From Chryseobacterium jejuense (GTDB lineage: Bacteria > Bacteroidota > Bacteroidia > Flavobacteriales > Weeksellaceae), in contig NZ_FNEG01000003.1 of NCBI RefSeq assembly GCF_900100075.1, positions 1 through 64,000 on the forward strand: a DNA stretch of 64,000 nucleotides. Reading direction: 5' to 3'. Position 1 is the stretch's first letter. Every line of letters begins with the position of its first letter. Of this stretch, positions 18,801-26,894 are shown piece by piece. The notes below the pieces were generated by a model, which made no database searches, was not told the origin of the DNA, and saw only the letters and a list, made by a program, of their open reading frames with translations. Both the position numbers and the translations under genes were made by a program.

Positions 18801-19560
18801 AACCAACTGTGAGTATGATACCTTAAATGCATTCCAGAAAGAAGGAGCTGTAGTAAGCAGTCTGCCTTTAATCAATATCAGTCACCAATTATTGGATGAA
18901 AGTATTGATGCATGGGTAGAAGAGATCAGAACTTCTCAGATCTTAGCCTTCTCAGGAGGTTTCTCCGCAGGTGATGAGCCGGATGGTTCTGCAAAATTCA
19001 TTGTCAACGTTTTAAAGAACGAAAAAATGAGAAATGCAGTTCACGAATTATTAGACAGAGATGGTATGATTATCGGGATCTGTAACGGATTCCAGGCTCT
19101 AGTGAAATCAGGACTATTACCTTACGGAAGAATCAAGGATTTGGATGAAAACTCTCCTACATTAGCTCACAACGCCATCAGAAGACATATCTCTCAGATG
19201 GTTACTGTAAAAGTAGTGAATGATGAAAGTCCATGGTTAAAAGGAATGAAAGGCCAGACTTTCACTATTCCAATTTCACACGGAGAAGGTCGTTTCATGG
19301 CTTCAGAAGAAGAAATCAAGAAGTTATATGAAAATGGACAGATTGCAACGCAGTACATCGATTTTGATGGAAATATTGCTCACGGAATGCCATTCAATCC
19401 TAACAACTCATTATTCGGAATTGAAGGTGTTACCAGCCCATGTGGAAAAATCTACGGAAGAATGGGACACCCCGAAAGATTTACGGACGGTCTCATGAGA
19501 AATATACCAACCGCGAATTATCACAATATATTCAAAAACGGTGTTGAATACTTCAAATAA
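15865..19560 (+). CDS. purL: Phosphoribosylformylglycinamidine synthase (large, glutaminase-fused form)
   Basis: This 1231-residue enzyme makes FGAM from FGAR, ATP and glutamine in purine synthesis. Visible motifs are YWSDHCRHTTF and NETHNHPTEIEPFGGAST in the synthase half. The C-terminal glutamine amidotransferase domain starts near VFAPVFPGTNCEYDT, with the nucleophile Cys in GICNGFQ and the His in PISHGEGR. Its length fits the single-chain type. The 3' end lies next to the barstar-like gene. Confidence 0.97.
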   Translation: MSNNKRIFVEKRGIFDVESPKIFDEVKAVVPAIQSVKVYNVYDIFNLNNGEFEKVVNNTFVDPVTDILHTENPAKSIHFGMEFLPGQYDQRADSAQQCIALLTENEKSKVRSGKLIEFVGVSEADLVKIKDLLINKVESQEKDLSVLDIPADETPSKVIIHENFINFNDAELENFYNNHGFALGLDDLKFIQEYFKTEERNPTETELKVLDTYWSDHCRHTTFETELSDIQFEGKFKQTLDTIFNDYIEKRKFLGRELKPISLMDLATVCGKYFHKTGNLDNLVISDEINACTIQIEAEYDGKKEPWYLLFKNETHNHPTEIEPFGGASTCLGGAIRDPLSGRSFVFQAMRLTGAADVLESVDKTLPGKLPQKTITKQAANGYSSYGNQIGLATTMVSEIYDEGYKAKRMEVGFVTGAVPVDWVRREKPANGDSIIILGGATGRDGVGGASGSSKEQDETSIHTMSSEVQKGNAVEERKIQRLFRNPELTRLIKKSNDFGAGGVSVAIGEIADSLEVNLDVLPLKYEGLNGTELAISESQERMAVVVDPKDKEKFIKFCEAENIVAVEVAKVTDSGRMQMFWKGDKIVDLSRAFLDTNGCSKSQEVKINHLEDVKVENKAFNEENFVNTLKDKNVASQKGLLEMFDSSVGGTTVAMPLGGKYQQTLMEGSVQTLPILGAKDIKTVSLASWGFDAEISKQNSLLGASYAVVESVAKIVAMGGDYKNIRLSFQEYFEKLGQSPEKWGKPLASLLGAYDAQINLGLAAIGGKDSMSGTYQDLNVPPTLISFACANGDKQNIISPEFKAAGNKVYFFNHIAQENGLPNYDALKGIYEFIFENIKSGKIVSVKTVKDGGVAVALAKMSFGNRLGAEINADENTLLAKNIGSLIIEAKEELNNVSLQLIGEVKDSDVLKVNNLETRITDLEAAYTGTFENLFPTVEKEKMTVEIDEKSNSINPRNIMIKKHGIAQPKVFAPVFPGTNCEYDTLNAFQKEGAVVSSLPLINISHQLLDESIDAWVEEIRTSQILAFSGGFSAGDEPDGSAKFIVNVLKNEKMRNAVHELLDRDGMIIGICNGFQALVKSGLLPYGRIKDLDENSPTLAHNAIRRHISQMVTVKVVNDESPWLKGMKGQTFTIPISHGEGRFMASEEEIKKLYENGQIATQYIDFDGNIAHGMPFNPNNSLFGIEGVTSPCGKIYGRMGHPERFTDGLMRNIPTANYHNIFKNGVEYFK

Positions 19561-19573
19561 CAATACAAGAAAA

Positions 19574-19954
19574 ATGATCGTCATCCATGGCGGTCATTTT
19601 TCGTCTTTAGACGGTTTCTATGAAGAAGTTTCTAAAGTTTTAATGAGAGACACAGATTGGAAAGTAGGAACCTTAGATGGCTTTGATGACATTCTTTACG
19701 GCGGCTTCGGAGTCTTTGAAAACAAAGAGGAAATTGAAATCATTTGGAAAGAATCACAAAAATCACAGGAAGATTTAGGGCTTAAAGCAACCCAGGAATT
19801 CTACGAAAACAAAATCAAACAAGGGAAGCCTTTCAATAGAGAACTCATCCAACAAAAGCTAAATGATTTAACAGAAGGAAAAGGACAAACATTGTTTGAA
19901 ATTCTGGTAGAAATTATAGAATCACACACCAATATTACCCTGACCTTGAGTTGA
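19574..19954 (+). CDS. Barstar-family protein
   Basis: This protein of about 126 residues begins MIVIHGGHFSSLDGFYEEV and contains WKVGTLDGFDDILYGGFG, like the barstar core in which the helix and loop bind RNase. It ends ESHTNITLTLS, the typical last strand. The ATG at 19574 was chosen over 19541, which would overlap purL by 20 bp. Barstar family members inhibit barnase-like RNases, but no barnase-type gene is seen in the window, so its partner is unknown. Confidence 0.75.
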   Translation: MIVIHGGHFSSLDGFYEEVSKVLMRDTDWKVGTLDGFDDILYGGFGVFENKEEIEIIWKESQKSQEDLGLKATQEFYENKIKQGKPFNRELIQQKLNDLTEGKGQTLFEILVEIIESHTNITLTLS

Positions 19955-20357
19955 TGGATAATAAGTAATGGGTAATGAGTGGAAAATTTACACTAGTAAT
20001 ACTTATCTTTTTTCAAAGCTTTCCAGCCAGCTTCATCCAATCAACTTGTTGATTTCACCTTTGCTTCCTAAAATCTACGGAATCATAATAAAAACTTTGC
20101 GTCAACAAAAAATTATAAAAAAATTAGGTTCATCAAAAATGAGTTTAGGGTATTGCTTGTGTAAAAATTACTTCGGTTATTCCCTTAACTCTTCTTAATC
20201 ACTTAAAACCTTAATGGTTCAAAACTCTTTTCAATCCAATTTTACATTAAAAAATCTCTCGCAGATTAACCAGATTCAGCAGATTTTATTTTACTTTGAA
20301 AAATATTTTTATTCAGGTATTAAAGGATTAAAATCAAACAACAAAAGAATTAATTGA
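19955..20357. other. Intergenic gap with dispersed repeat sequence
   Basis: It has no convincing gene. Around 20255-20290 there is CTCGCAGATT...CAGCAGATTTT, similar to sequence at 44524 and 44730, so part of a dispersed repeat family. Confidence 0.5.
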
Positions 20358-20987
20358 ATGAAGAAAATAGTGTATGGGCTGTTCTTTGGGGACAGTATAA
20401 CATATGGAGAATATGACGGTGTTTTTGGAGGCTGGGTAGATATTTTAAAAAGATATGCCCTGCAAAGATTCCATGAAGGAAATGGTGATGAACTGATTTT
20501 ATTCAATTTAGGAATCGGAGGCGAAACAACAGAAGGTTTATTGAAGCGAATGCCTGTAGAATTAAATGCAAGAAATTCAGCAGATGGAAATTTGGTTTTC
20601 ATAAGCTACGGAGCCAACGATCTTGCCATTAAAGAAGGAGTACAGGTAGTGAATCCTGAACAATTTAAAGATAATATCATCAAGGCAGTTCAGAATGCGA
20701 AAGAGTTCTCTAACGATATTTACCTGGTAAGTATTCTTCCTATTGCACAAAATATAGATGGAGTAGTGGTAGGCTCAGGAAAGCTAAGGTCAAATGAAGA
20801 GGTGATTGCTTATAATGAAATTCTTAAGAGTATTGCAGCAGATTACTCTTTGGGGTATATCGATTTTCACTCAGCATTGGTAGACGATAAAGAAGTTCTG
20901 CTTTCCGCAGACGGAGTTCACCCCAACGAGAAAGGCTATGGAATGATGGCCGAAATTGCAATTCCAATCATTGAAAAATATTTATAA
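20358..20987 (+). CDS. SGNH/GDSL-family hydrolase
   Basis: This 209-residue protein has all the family blocks: FFGDSITYG (nucleophile Ser), NLGIGGETTEG (Gly), ISYGANDLAI (Asn) and DGVHPNEKGYG (Asp and His). There is no signal peptide, so it is probably cytoplasmic. The substrate is unknown; esterase or acyl hydrolase activity is expected. Its stop overlaps the start of the next gene by one base. Confidence 0.9.
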   Translation: MKKIVYGLFFGDSITYGEYDGVFGGWVDILKRYALQRFHEGNGDELILFNLGIGGETTEGLLKRMPVELNARNSADGNLVFISYGANDLAIKEGVQVVNPEQFKDNIIKAVQNAKEFSNDIYLVSILPIAQNIDGVVVGSGKLRSNEEVIAYNEILKSIAADYSLGYIDFHSALVDDKEVLLSADGVHPNEKGYGMMAEIAIPIIEKYL

Positions 20988-21319
20988 TGCCTTATTTATT
21001 TTCTTACGGAACCTTACAGAAAGAACAGGTTCAACTCGAAACATTCGGACGGATCTTACAGGGTGGAAAAGATAGTCTATTAGGATACAAACTGAATATG
21101 CTTGAGATTACCGATCCGGAAGTTCTAAGAAAAAGCGGCCAGAAATATCATCCCGTTTTGGAGTTCTCCGGAAATCCTGATGATGAAATAGAAGGGATGT
21201 TGTTTGAAGTAACAGATTCGGAAATCCTTCAGGCAGACGAATATGAAGTAGATGATTATAAAAGAATAGAAACTGTTTTTAAATCCGGAAATAAAGGATT
21301 TATTTATATAGGAAAATAA
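20987..21319 (+). CDS. Gamma-glutamylcyclotransferase-family protein
   Basis: This 110-residue protein begins MPYLFSYGTLQKEQVQLETFG, the YGTL motif that starts the AIG2/GGCT fold, and has the usual Glu in EYEVDDYKRIE. It overlaps the SGNH hydrolase gene by 1 bp, which implies one transcript. The substrate is not evident. Confidence 0.85.
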   Translation: MPYLFSYGTLQKEQVQLETFGRILQGGKDSLLGYKLNMLEITDPEVLRKSGQKYHPVLEFSGNPDDEIEGMLFEVTDSEILQADEYEVDDYKRIETVFKSGNKGFIYIGK

Positions 21320-21389
21320 ACCTGTTAAATTTATCTATACTGAGTGAATTTTATTTAGTAGTTTTAAAACGCAAAAAAATAAAATTACT

Positions 21390-21578
21390 ATGAAAAATTT
21401 AAAAAAAATTAAAAGACAAGAGTTAAAAACTGTAAAAGGAGGAGGAGTAAACCCACCTAGGATTATTTATCCAACAGACGAAAATGGAAACTGCAGTACT
21501 TCACCCTATTATTACTATTGCCCAAAATATGATGGGTGTATGACAGGAGAAGCATGGGATGCCTATTGCCCATTATAA
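21390..21578 (+). CDS. Bacteriocin-like double-glycine leader peptide
   Basis: This 62-residue peptide starts MKNLKKIKRQELKTVKGGG and has a core with four Cys and a YYYY run. The leader is nearly the same as that at 11477-11424. Cleavage after GG by a peptidase-containing ABC exporter is expected. A strong terminator follows. Confidence 0.75.
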   Translation: MKNLKKIKRQELKTVKGGGVNPPRIIYPTDENGNCSTSPYYYYCPKYDGCMTGEAWDAYCPL

Positions 21579-21600
21579 GATGACAATAACCTAAAGAACA

Positions 21601-21642
21601 AAACGTTTCTGAAAATCAAATATTTTTCAGAAACGTTTTTTG
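21601..21642 (+). terminator. Terminator after the leader-peptide gene
   Basis: AAACGTTTCTGAAAA and TTTTCAGAAACGTTT form a 15-bp stem followed by T. Confidence 0.8.
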
Positions 21643-21659
21643 TTTAAAATCCAATATCA

Positions 21660-21730
21660 TCAATAGAAACAGGCTTTAGCCCGTTTTATATTTTAGCCCT
21701 ATTCCATTGGCTTTAGCCAAAACATAAAAA
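21660..21730. repeat. Dispersed GGCTTTAGCC repeat
   Basis: It has AGGCTTTAGCCCG and TGGCTTTAGCCAAAAC, related to sequence near 56410, 56480, 57365 and 60915-60975. The core is palindromic. Confidence 0.55.
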
Positions 21731-21821
21731 TCAATTAGTAATGTATACCCTCAATTATCATCTATCAATCATCATTTATTTAAAATCCCTCTCCTGACAA
21801 ACAGTTGTCACAACTCCTCTT

Positions 21822-21829
21822 TATCTTTG
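21822..21829 (+). promoter_or_regulatory. -7 element for the GyrI-like gene
   Basis: TATCTTTG matches TAnnTTTG, 23 bp before the ATG; a TTG lies 14 bp upstream, closer than usual. Confidence 0.45.
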
Positions 21830-21852
21830 GTCTACAATAAAAAAATCAAGAA

Positions 21853-22311
21853 ATGAATAATGTGAAAATTGAACCTTTTAAAGTAATCGGAATTGCAGTA
21901 AGAACAACCAATGAGAATGAACAGGCAGCAAAAGATATTCCGGTATTATGGGAGAATTTTATGAAAGAAAATGTACATGAAAACATCCCTGACAAAATAG
22001 ACAATACCGTTTATTCTATCTATACAGATTATGAAAAAGACCATACAAAGCCTTATACTACACTGTTAGGATGCAAAGTAGAAAGTCTTGATAATATTCC
22101 GGAGGGAATGATTGGGAAATCTTTTGATGGCGGAGATTACGTGAAATTTACAACAAAGGGAAACCTTGCAGAAGGTTTGGTAATCAACGAATGGTTTAAA
22201 ATCTGGAACATGGATTTAGGAAGAACTTTCACCGCTGATTTTGAAATGTATGGAGAAAAAGCACAAAACCCTTCTGATGCAGAAGTAGATATTTTGATTG
22301 CTGTAAATTAA
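21853..22311 (+). CDS. GyrI-like / AraC effector-binding domain protein
   Basis: This 152-residue single-domain protein reads EPFKVIGIAVRTTNENEQAAKDIPxLW and later LGCKVESLDNIPEGMIGKSF, as in stand-alone GyrI-like small-molecule-binding proteins. There is no DNA-binding domain. The ligand is unknown. Confidence 0.8.
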   Translation: MNNVKIEPFKVIGIAVRTTNENEQAAKDIPVLWENFMKENVHENIPDKIDNTVYSIYTDYEKDHTKPYTTLLGCKVESLDNIPEGMIGKSFDGGDYVKFTTKGNLAEGLVINEWFKIWNMDLGRTFTADFEMYGEKAQNPSDAEVDILIAVN

Positions 22312-22369
22312 AAGCTTAAAAAAGCAAAAACCACCTAATCTAACAAAATATTCAGTTGAAGATGTGATA

Positions 22370-22418
22370 TTCCCCTCCGCTGGAGGGGTGTCAAATCAAA
22401 GATTTGACGGGGTGGTTA
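22370..22418. repeat. REP-like palindromic repeat, solitary copy
   Basis: The order is CCCCTCCGCTGGAGGGG, TG, an inner hairpin (TCAAATC...GATTTGA) and CGGGGTGGTTA. It matches copies at 38909, 39395 and 60841. It ends exactly at the stop codon of the kinase gene on the minus strand and may serve as its terminator. Confidence 0.75.
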
Positions 22419-22769
22419 AAAAATATACTTCCAATACACAAGAACTCCAATAATAGCAGAAACCCCAGCAATAAGCACAACAGCTCCGGCTGCAATATCC
22501 TTAATAAAGCCAATTCTTTTATCAAAATTAGGCTGAACGATATCACATATCTTTTCGATAGCTGTATTGAAAATTTCAGCACTCAAAACAGCTACAGAAG
22601 CCATAAGAATAAGAGCTGCATCAATAGAGGTCAGCTTTAAATAAAAAATAAGGAATAGGTTAATGAAGAAGGCCAAAAGCTCAATCTGAAAATTTCTTTC
22701 TGTTTTTACCATAACAAAAACACCCCGGAAAGCATTCAGAAAACTTTTATGGAGAGGAGGTTTTTGCAT
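22416..22769 (-). CDS. Diacylglycerol/undecaprenol kinase (DgkA family)
   Basis: This 117-residue membrane protein has three hydrophobic helices and the family signature SAEIFNTAIEKICD, with KDIAAGAVV before the last helix. It phosphorylates a membrane lipid alcohol, either diacylglycerol or undecaprenol. The length fits the family. A REP-like repeat touches its stop codon. Confidence 0.9.
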   Translation of the reverse strand: MQKPPLHKSFLNAFRGVFVMVKTERNFQIELLAFFINLFLIFYLKLTSIDAALILMASVAVLSAEIFNTAIEKICDIVQPNFDKRIGFIKDIAAGAVVLIAGVSAIIGVLVYWKYIF

Positions 22770-22992
22770 GTTTATTCTACTTTTTTTAACAAAGATAGCC
22801 TTTGTATTTTGATTGTTGCCGTTATTCTGCTATATTTGAAATAAGAAGATTAAAATATATTCAGTAGCCAATATTTTGATACAAAAATATACTGCTATGG
22901 AAACCAGAACGTAATATCGGGTCTGAAACCCCATTGACGATATTTGTTAAAAACTCGTCAGGAATATTCTTTTCTTTGTTGTATGTATTTAT

Positions 22993-23000
22993 TATATTTG
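22993..23000 (+). promoter_or_regulatory. -7 element for dnaN
   Basis: TATATTTG matches TAnnTTTG, 22 bp before the ATG; TTTG occurs at 22975-22978. Confidence 0.5.
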
Positions 23001-23022
23001 TAGAAACTTATTTTATAAATCT

Positions 23023-24153
23023 ATGAAATTTATTATTTCAAGTGGTGAACTGCAGAAGGCGTTGCAAACTGTAAGTGGCGTAATATCAAGCTCTCAATCG
23101 AGACCGATTTTAGAAAACTATCTTTTTGAATTAGACGGAAATAATGTTACCATTACAGCATCTGACGGCGAGACAACTCTTGTAACTTCTCTGGAAGTAA
23201 AGTCTGATGACTCAGGTAAATTTGCTGTTCCTGCTAAAATTTTTCAAGATTTTATCAAGACATATGGAGAACAGCCTTTAACATTTGTTGTAAAGGACAA
23301 TGCAGAAGGAACTGGAAGCCAGCTTGAGATTTTAGATGAAAAAGATAATTTCGCAGTAGCATTAGATAATGCTGATGACTATCCTGAATTGCCAGAATTC
23401 GATGCTTCTCAAAGCGTAGTAATGCCGGCAGGTGTATTGTCTGAAGCTTTAACCAATACATTATTTGCCACCAGTAACGATTCACTTCGTCCGGTAATGA
23501 CTGGAGTATTATTCCAGTTTGGAGAAAATGAAACCAATTTCGTTTCTACAGACTCTCACAGGCTTGTTGTTTACAAAAGAGCAGATCTGATGAATGCTGA
23601 ACCAATGGAGTTTATCATGCCTAAAAAACCTTTGAATATCTTCAAAAATATTCTGGCAAGTTCAAATGAAGACGTGAAAATCGACTTCAATGAGAATATG
23701 GCTAAATTTACTTTCGGGAAGCATGTATGGATCTGTAGACTGATTGACGGTAAATATCCAAACTATACAGCGGTAATTCCTAAAGAAAACCCGAATGTAT
23801 TAACCATCAACAGAAACCTTTTGTTAGGAGCAATCAAAAGAGCATCTATCATGTCTAATAAATCTACCAACCAGGTAAGATTTAAGCTTTCAGGAAATAT
23901 TCTTCACCTTCATGCAGAAGATACAGAATATGCAAACAAAGCTGATATGCAGATCCCTTGTGACTACAACGGAGAAGATATCAATATCGGATTCAGCTCT
24001 AAATTCTTAACTGAGATGTTAACAATCTTAGGCTCTGATGATATCACAATGAAAATGTCTCAGCCAAACAGACCGGGAATTATTGAACCGCTTGATGGCC
24101 TTGAAGAAAACGAAAATATCTTAATGTTATCAATGCCGGTAATCGGATTGTAA
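23023..24153 (+). CDS. dnaN: DNA polymerase III beta subunit (sliding clamp)
   Basis: This 376-residue protein starts MKFIISSGELQKALQTVSGV and has the typical RPILENYLFEL, NDSLRPVMTGVLF, DSHRLVVYKR and final MLSMPVIGL. It forms the ring that holds the replicative polymerase on DNA. dnaA and recF are not beside it. A clear terminator follows. Confidence 0.97.
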   Translation: MKFIISSGELQKALQTVSGVISSSQSRPILENYLFELDGNNVTITASDGETTLVTSLEVKSDDSGKFAVPAKIFQDFIKTYGEQPLTFVVKDNAEGTGSQLEILDEKDNFAVALDNADDYPELPEFDASQSVVMPAGVLSEALTNTLFATSNDSLRPVMTGVLFQFGENETNFVSTDSHRLVVYKRADLMNAEPMEFIMPKKPLNIFKNILASSNEDVKIDFNENMAKFTFGKHVWICRLIDGKYPNYTAVIPKENPNVLTINRNLLLGAIKRASIMSNKSTNQVRFKLSGNILHLHAEDTEYANKADMQIPCDYNGEDINIGFSSKFLTEMLTILGSDDITMKMSQPNRPGIIEPLDGLEENENILMLSMPVIGL

Positions 24154-24183
24154 TATTAAAATAAAAATATTTACATAAAATAT

Positions 24184-24214
24184 AAGAGGTTTTGTTTTTC
24201 AAAACCTCTTTTTT
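24184..24214 (+). terminator. dnaN terminator
   Basis: AAGAGGTTTTG and CAAAACCTCTT form an 11-bp stem followed by T. Confidence 0.8.
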
Positions 24215-24231
24215 ATATCATAAAACGAACC

Positions 24232-25065
24232 GTGAAAAAAATGCTTCTACTGGCAGTAGTATTGCAATCTGCTATTTTATTTTCCCAAAAAAACATCAAA
24301 GTATATCATGAAAAAAAAGGAGATACGCTAAGCCTTTATATCGATAATAAGGAAGTTTATCCCATGTCTTTAGTGTTTTCAGGATTTCCGGAGGTCGAAA
24401 ATATGAGAACTCCAGAAACCTTTAAAGCGACACAGGTAATACCCGCCCAATCATCAAAGAATAAAATTACCTATTTCGTTATTGATGATAGAACAAAAGG
24501 ATGGCGCGTCAAAAAGGTACCTGACTATATGATGTACATTGGAGATGTTACCCTAAAAAATTATGATAAAGAATATAAGTATGATCTGCCTTTTAAAAAA
24601 GGGAAATCTTTTAGTATCTATCAGGGGTACAATGGCAATTTTTCGCATCAAAATGAAAATTCTTTGGATTTTACCATGCCGGAAGGAACTGAGGTAGTTG
24701 CCGCAAGAGAAGGAATTGTAACAGATTTTATCAATACAAATAGTAAAGGATGTGCAACCAGAAATTGTATAGATCAAGCAAATTATATCACTATTTTGCA
24801 TCCGGATGGAACATTTGCTCAATACTATCATTTAAAGCAAAATGGAGTTAAAGTGAATATTGGAGATCAGGTAAGAAAAGGAGATGTTATTGGACTTAGC
24901 GGAAATACAGGGTGGAGCAAAGGCCCACATTTACATTTTGTATGTTATCTTCCCAGAGTAGAAAAGGATAAGTACAGAGAGACTGTAAGAACCCTTTTCA
25001 AAACGGGGAATGGATCTAAAACTGAATATCTGGCAGAGAAAAAGACATATTCAAAAGAGTATTAA
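24232..25065 (+). CDS. Exported M23-family metallopeptidase
   Basis: This 277-residue protein has a signal peptide (MKKMLLLAVVLQSAILFSQ) if started at GTG 24232; ATG 24241 would remove its basic end. The peptidase part shows FSHQNENSLDF, EGTEVVAAREGIV, YYHLKQNGV and GPHLHF, the zinc ligands of LytM-type endopeptidases. It probably cuts peptidoglycan cross-bridges or a similar substrate in the periplasm. Confidence 0.9.
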   Translation: MKKMLLLAVVLQSAILFSQKNIKVYHEKKGDTLSLYIDNKEVYPMSLVFSGFPEVENMRTPETFKATQVIPAQSSKNKITYFVIDDRTKGWRVKKVPDYMMYIGDVTLKNYDKEYKYDLPFKKGKSFSIYQGYNGNFSHQNENSLDFTMPEGTEVVAAREGIVTDFINTNSKGCATRNCIDQANYITILHPDGTFAQYYHLKQNGVKVNIGDQVRKGDVIGLSGNTGWSKGPHLHFVCYLPRVEKDKYRETVRTLFKTGNGSKTEYLAEKKTYSKEY

Positions 25066-25127
25066 ACATAGAGGAAAAGTTTTCAGAAAAATAATAACGT
25101 TCTTTGTATGATTCTACAACTCTCATT

Positions 25128-25958
25128 ATGGAAGTGAAAATACAATCTTATCAGCCATCAGATTTTATTTCAGAATTTATTACTGAAAACTATATTGTGA
25201 TGATATGGAAGGGGGTAGGAGTATTTTCCGTGGATGGAATCAACTATTCTTATAGTGGTTATAATATTCTGTTTCTTTCCCCTTATCAAAAACTGAAATT
25301 ATCATCTGATTCAGAAGAAGATATGAATGTCCTTCTTTTTCACGGAGATTATTATTGCATTGAATACCATAAAGATGAAGTAGCCTGTAATGGACTTCTG
25401 TTCAATAATATTTATCTGAATCCCGGTATAGAACTTTCAAAAGAGAACTATGAGTACATCCTGGAACTTTTTAATCATATAAAAAGAGAAGAAAAAGAGA
25501 ATCATCAGTTTTCACAATCTATTATTAAAACTTACATTCAGCTGATTCTTGCCCTCTGTAGCAAGCAGAAAAGCGGGCTTGAAAATAACTATGTCATCAA
25601 TGAAAAACTGCCCAATAAAAATGCGGTGGAATTTCAAAAATTGCTGGAAGGCAACTTTAAAAAAGAAAAAGAGCTTTCATTTTATAGTGACAAACTCAAT
25701 ATAACGAATAATACTTTAAGCAAACTGGTCAAAAAAGAATTTGGTAAAACACCTAGTCAGTTAATGAATGAGAGAATCATTCTGGAGTCTAAAAAATTGC
25801 TTCATTTAACGTATCGTTCCATCAAAGAAATCGCTTCAGAATTAGGATTTGATGACGAATTCTATTTCAGCAGGTATTTCAAAAAATCAGTAGGCTGTTC
25901 TCCGAAACAATACCGGGACAAAGTAGGGATTTCTGTAGTGGCAAAAATGTCCATGTAA
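25128..25958 (+). CDS. AraC-family transcriptional regulator
   Basis: The protein of about 276 residues has an N-terminal cupin-like sensing part and a C-terminal double helix-turn-helix (LSFYSDKLNITNNTLSKLVKK..., IKEIASELGFDDEFYFSRYFKK). The ATG at 25128 (MEVKIQSY) is preferred to a TTG at 25104. The DUF417 membrane protein gene follows 63 bp downstream, a pairing like RclR and RclC of Escherichia coli, so it may control that gene. Confidence 0.88.
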   Translation: MEVKIQSYQPSDFISEFITENYIVMIWKGVGVFSVDGINYSYSGYNILFLSPYQKLKLSSDSEEDMNVLLFHGDYYCIEYHKDEVACNGLLFNNIYLNPGIELSKENYEYILELFNHIKREEKENHQFSQSIIKTYIQLILALCSKQKSGLENNYVINEKLPNKNAVEFQKLLEGNFKKEKELSFYSDKLNITNNTLSKLVKKEFGKTPSQLMNERIILESKKLLHLTYRSIKEIASELGFDDEFYFSRYFKKSVGCSPKQYRDKVGISVVAKMSM

Positions 25959-26021
25959 TGTCCTGAAATATCTATGTTAGGGCTGTAGGCATGTGAATAC
26001 CTTTGTTAAAAAGTAAATCAT

Positions 26022-26636
26022 ATGCAAAACAGTAATTTATACAGTCGGTTATTAAGATTAGATGGCTACTTCTTCAATTTTATGAGAATATCAATATTTG
26101 TGGTCATGGCCTGGATTGGTGGACTTAAAGCCTTTCAATACGAAGCTGAAGGAATTGTTCCATTTGTTGCCAATAGTCCCTTCATGAGTTTTTTCTATAA
26201 AAATGCAGGAAATAAAGTGTTCAATGAAGACCATAAGCTGGTTTCGGAATATACACGCTATAAAAACCCTGAAGGAAAGGTCATCAAGAAAAATATCGGG
26301 TGGCACACGGAAAACGGAACCTATATATTCTCTTATGGATTGGGGACCATGATTATCGGAATTGGAATCTTAGTATTGTTAGGAATTTGGTTTCCTAAAG
26401 TCGGAGCATTAGGTGGAGCGTTAACGTTTCTCATGTCATTAGTTACCTTATCTTTTATGGTGACCACTCCTGAAGTATATGTTCCTAACCTTGGCGGTGA
26501 TTATCCAACACCTCAATACGGATTTCCTTATCTTTCAGGAGCGGGGCGTCTTGTGTTGAAAGATATTATGATGATGGCTGGCGGACTTGTTTTATTTTCC
26601 GATAGTCTGAAGAAAGTTTTACAGCCATCTGTATAA
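26022..26636 (+). CDS. DUF417 (YkgB/RclC-like) membrane protein
   Basis: This 204-residue protein has four likely membrane helices and the family segments WIGGLKAFQYEAEGIVPFVANSP and FPYLSGAGRLVLKD. In E. coli the relative RclC belongs to a reactive-chlorine response. Here it lies behind an AraC regulator. The biochemical role is unknown. Confidence 0.85.
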   Translation: MQNSNLYSRLLRLDGYFFNFMRISIFVVMAWIGGLKAFQYEAEGIVPFVANSPFMSFFYKNAGNKVFNEDHKLVSEYTRYKNPEGKVIKKNIGWHTENGTYIFSYGLGTMIIGIGILVLLGIWFPKVGALGGALTFLMSLVTLSFMVTTPEVYVPNLGGDYPTPQYGFPYLSGAGRLVLKDIMMMAGGLVLFSDSLKKVLQPSV

Positions 26637-26894
26637 CTATTTTAGATTGGTTACCAAAGCTTTAGGAAGCAGCAGAGTATAGATGTATTTACTCCGTCTT
26701 CAAAAGAGAAAAGAATGAAAATTAATTCTCTTAAAATCGCTCTGAAATTTCTGTATTTCTCAAAAAAACACGACATTTGTACTGCGAAAAACCGACTCAT
26801 TAACTGAACGGAATTTCAAATAAAAGTTTCAAAAATAGTGCAGATGAGACCTTACGTTTCGTTTGACGAATTAAACAAGTAGATAGATAAGCAA

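Noticed and set aside
19968..20198. 76-codon frame after the barstar-like gene
   Set aside because: It lies in repeat-rich gap sequence with no family likeness or linked signals.
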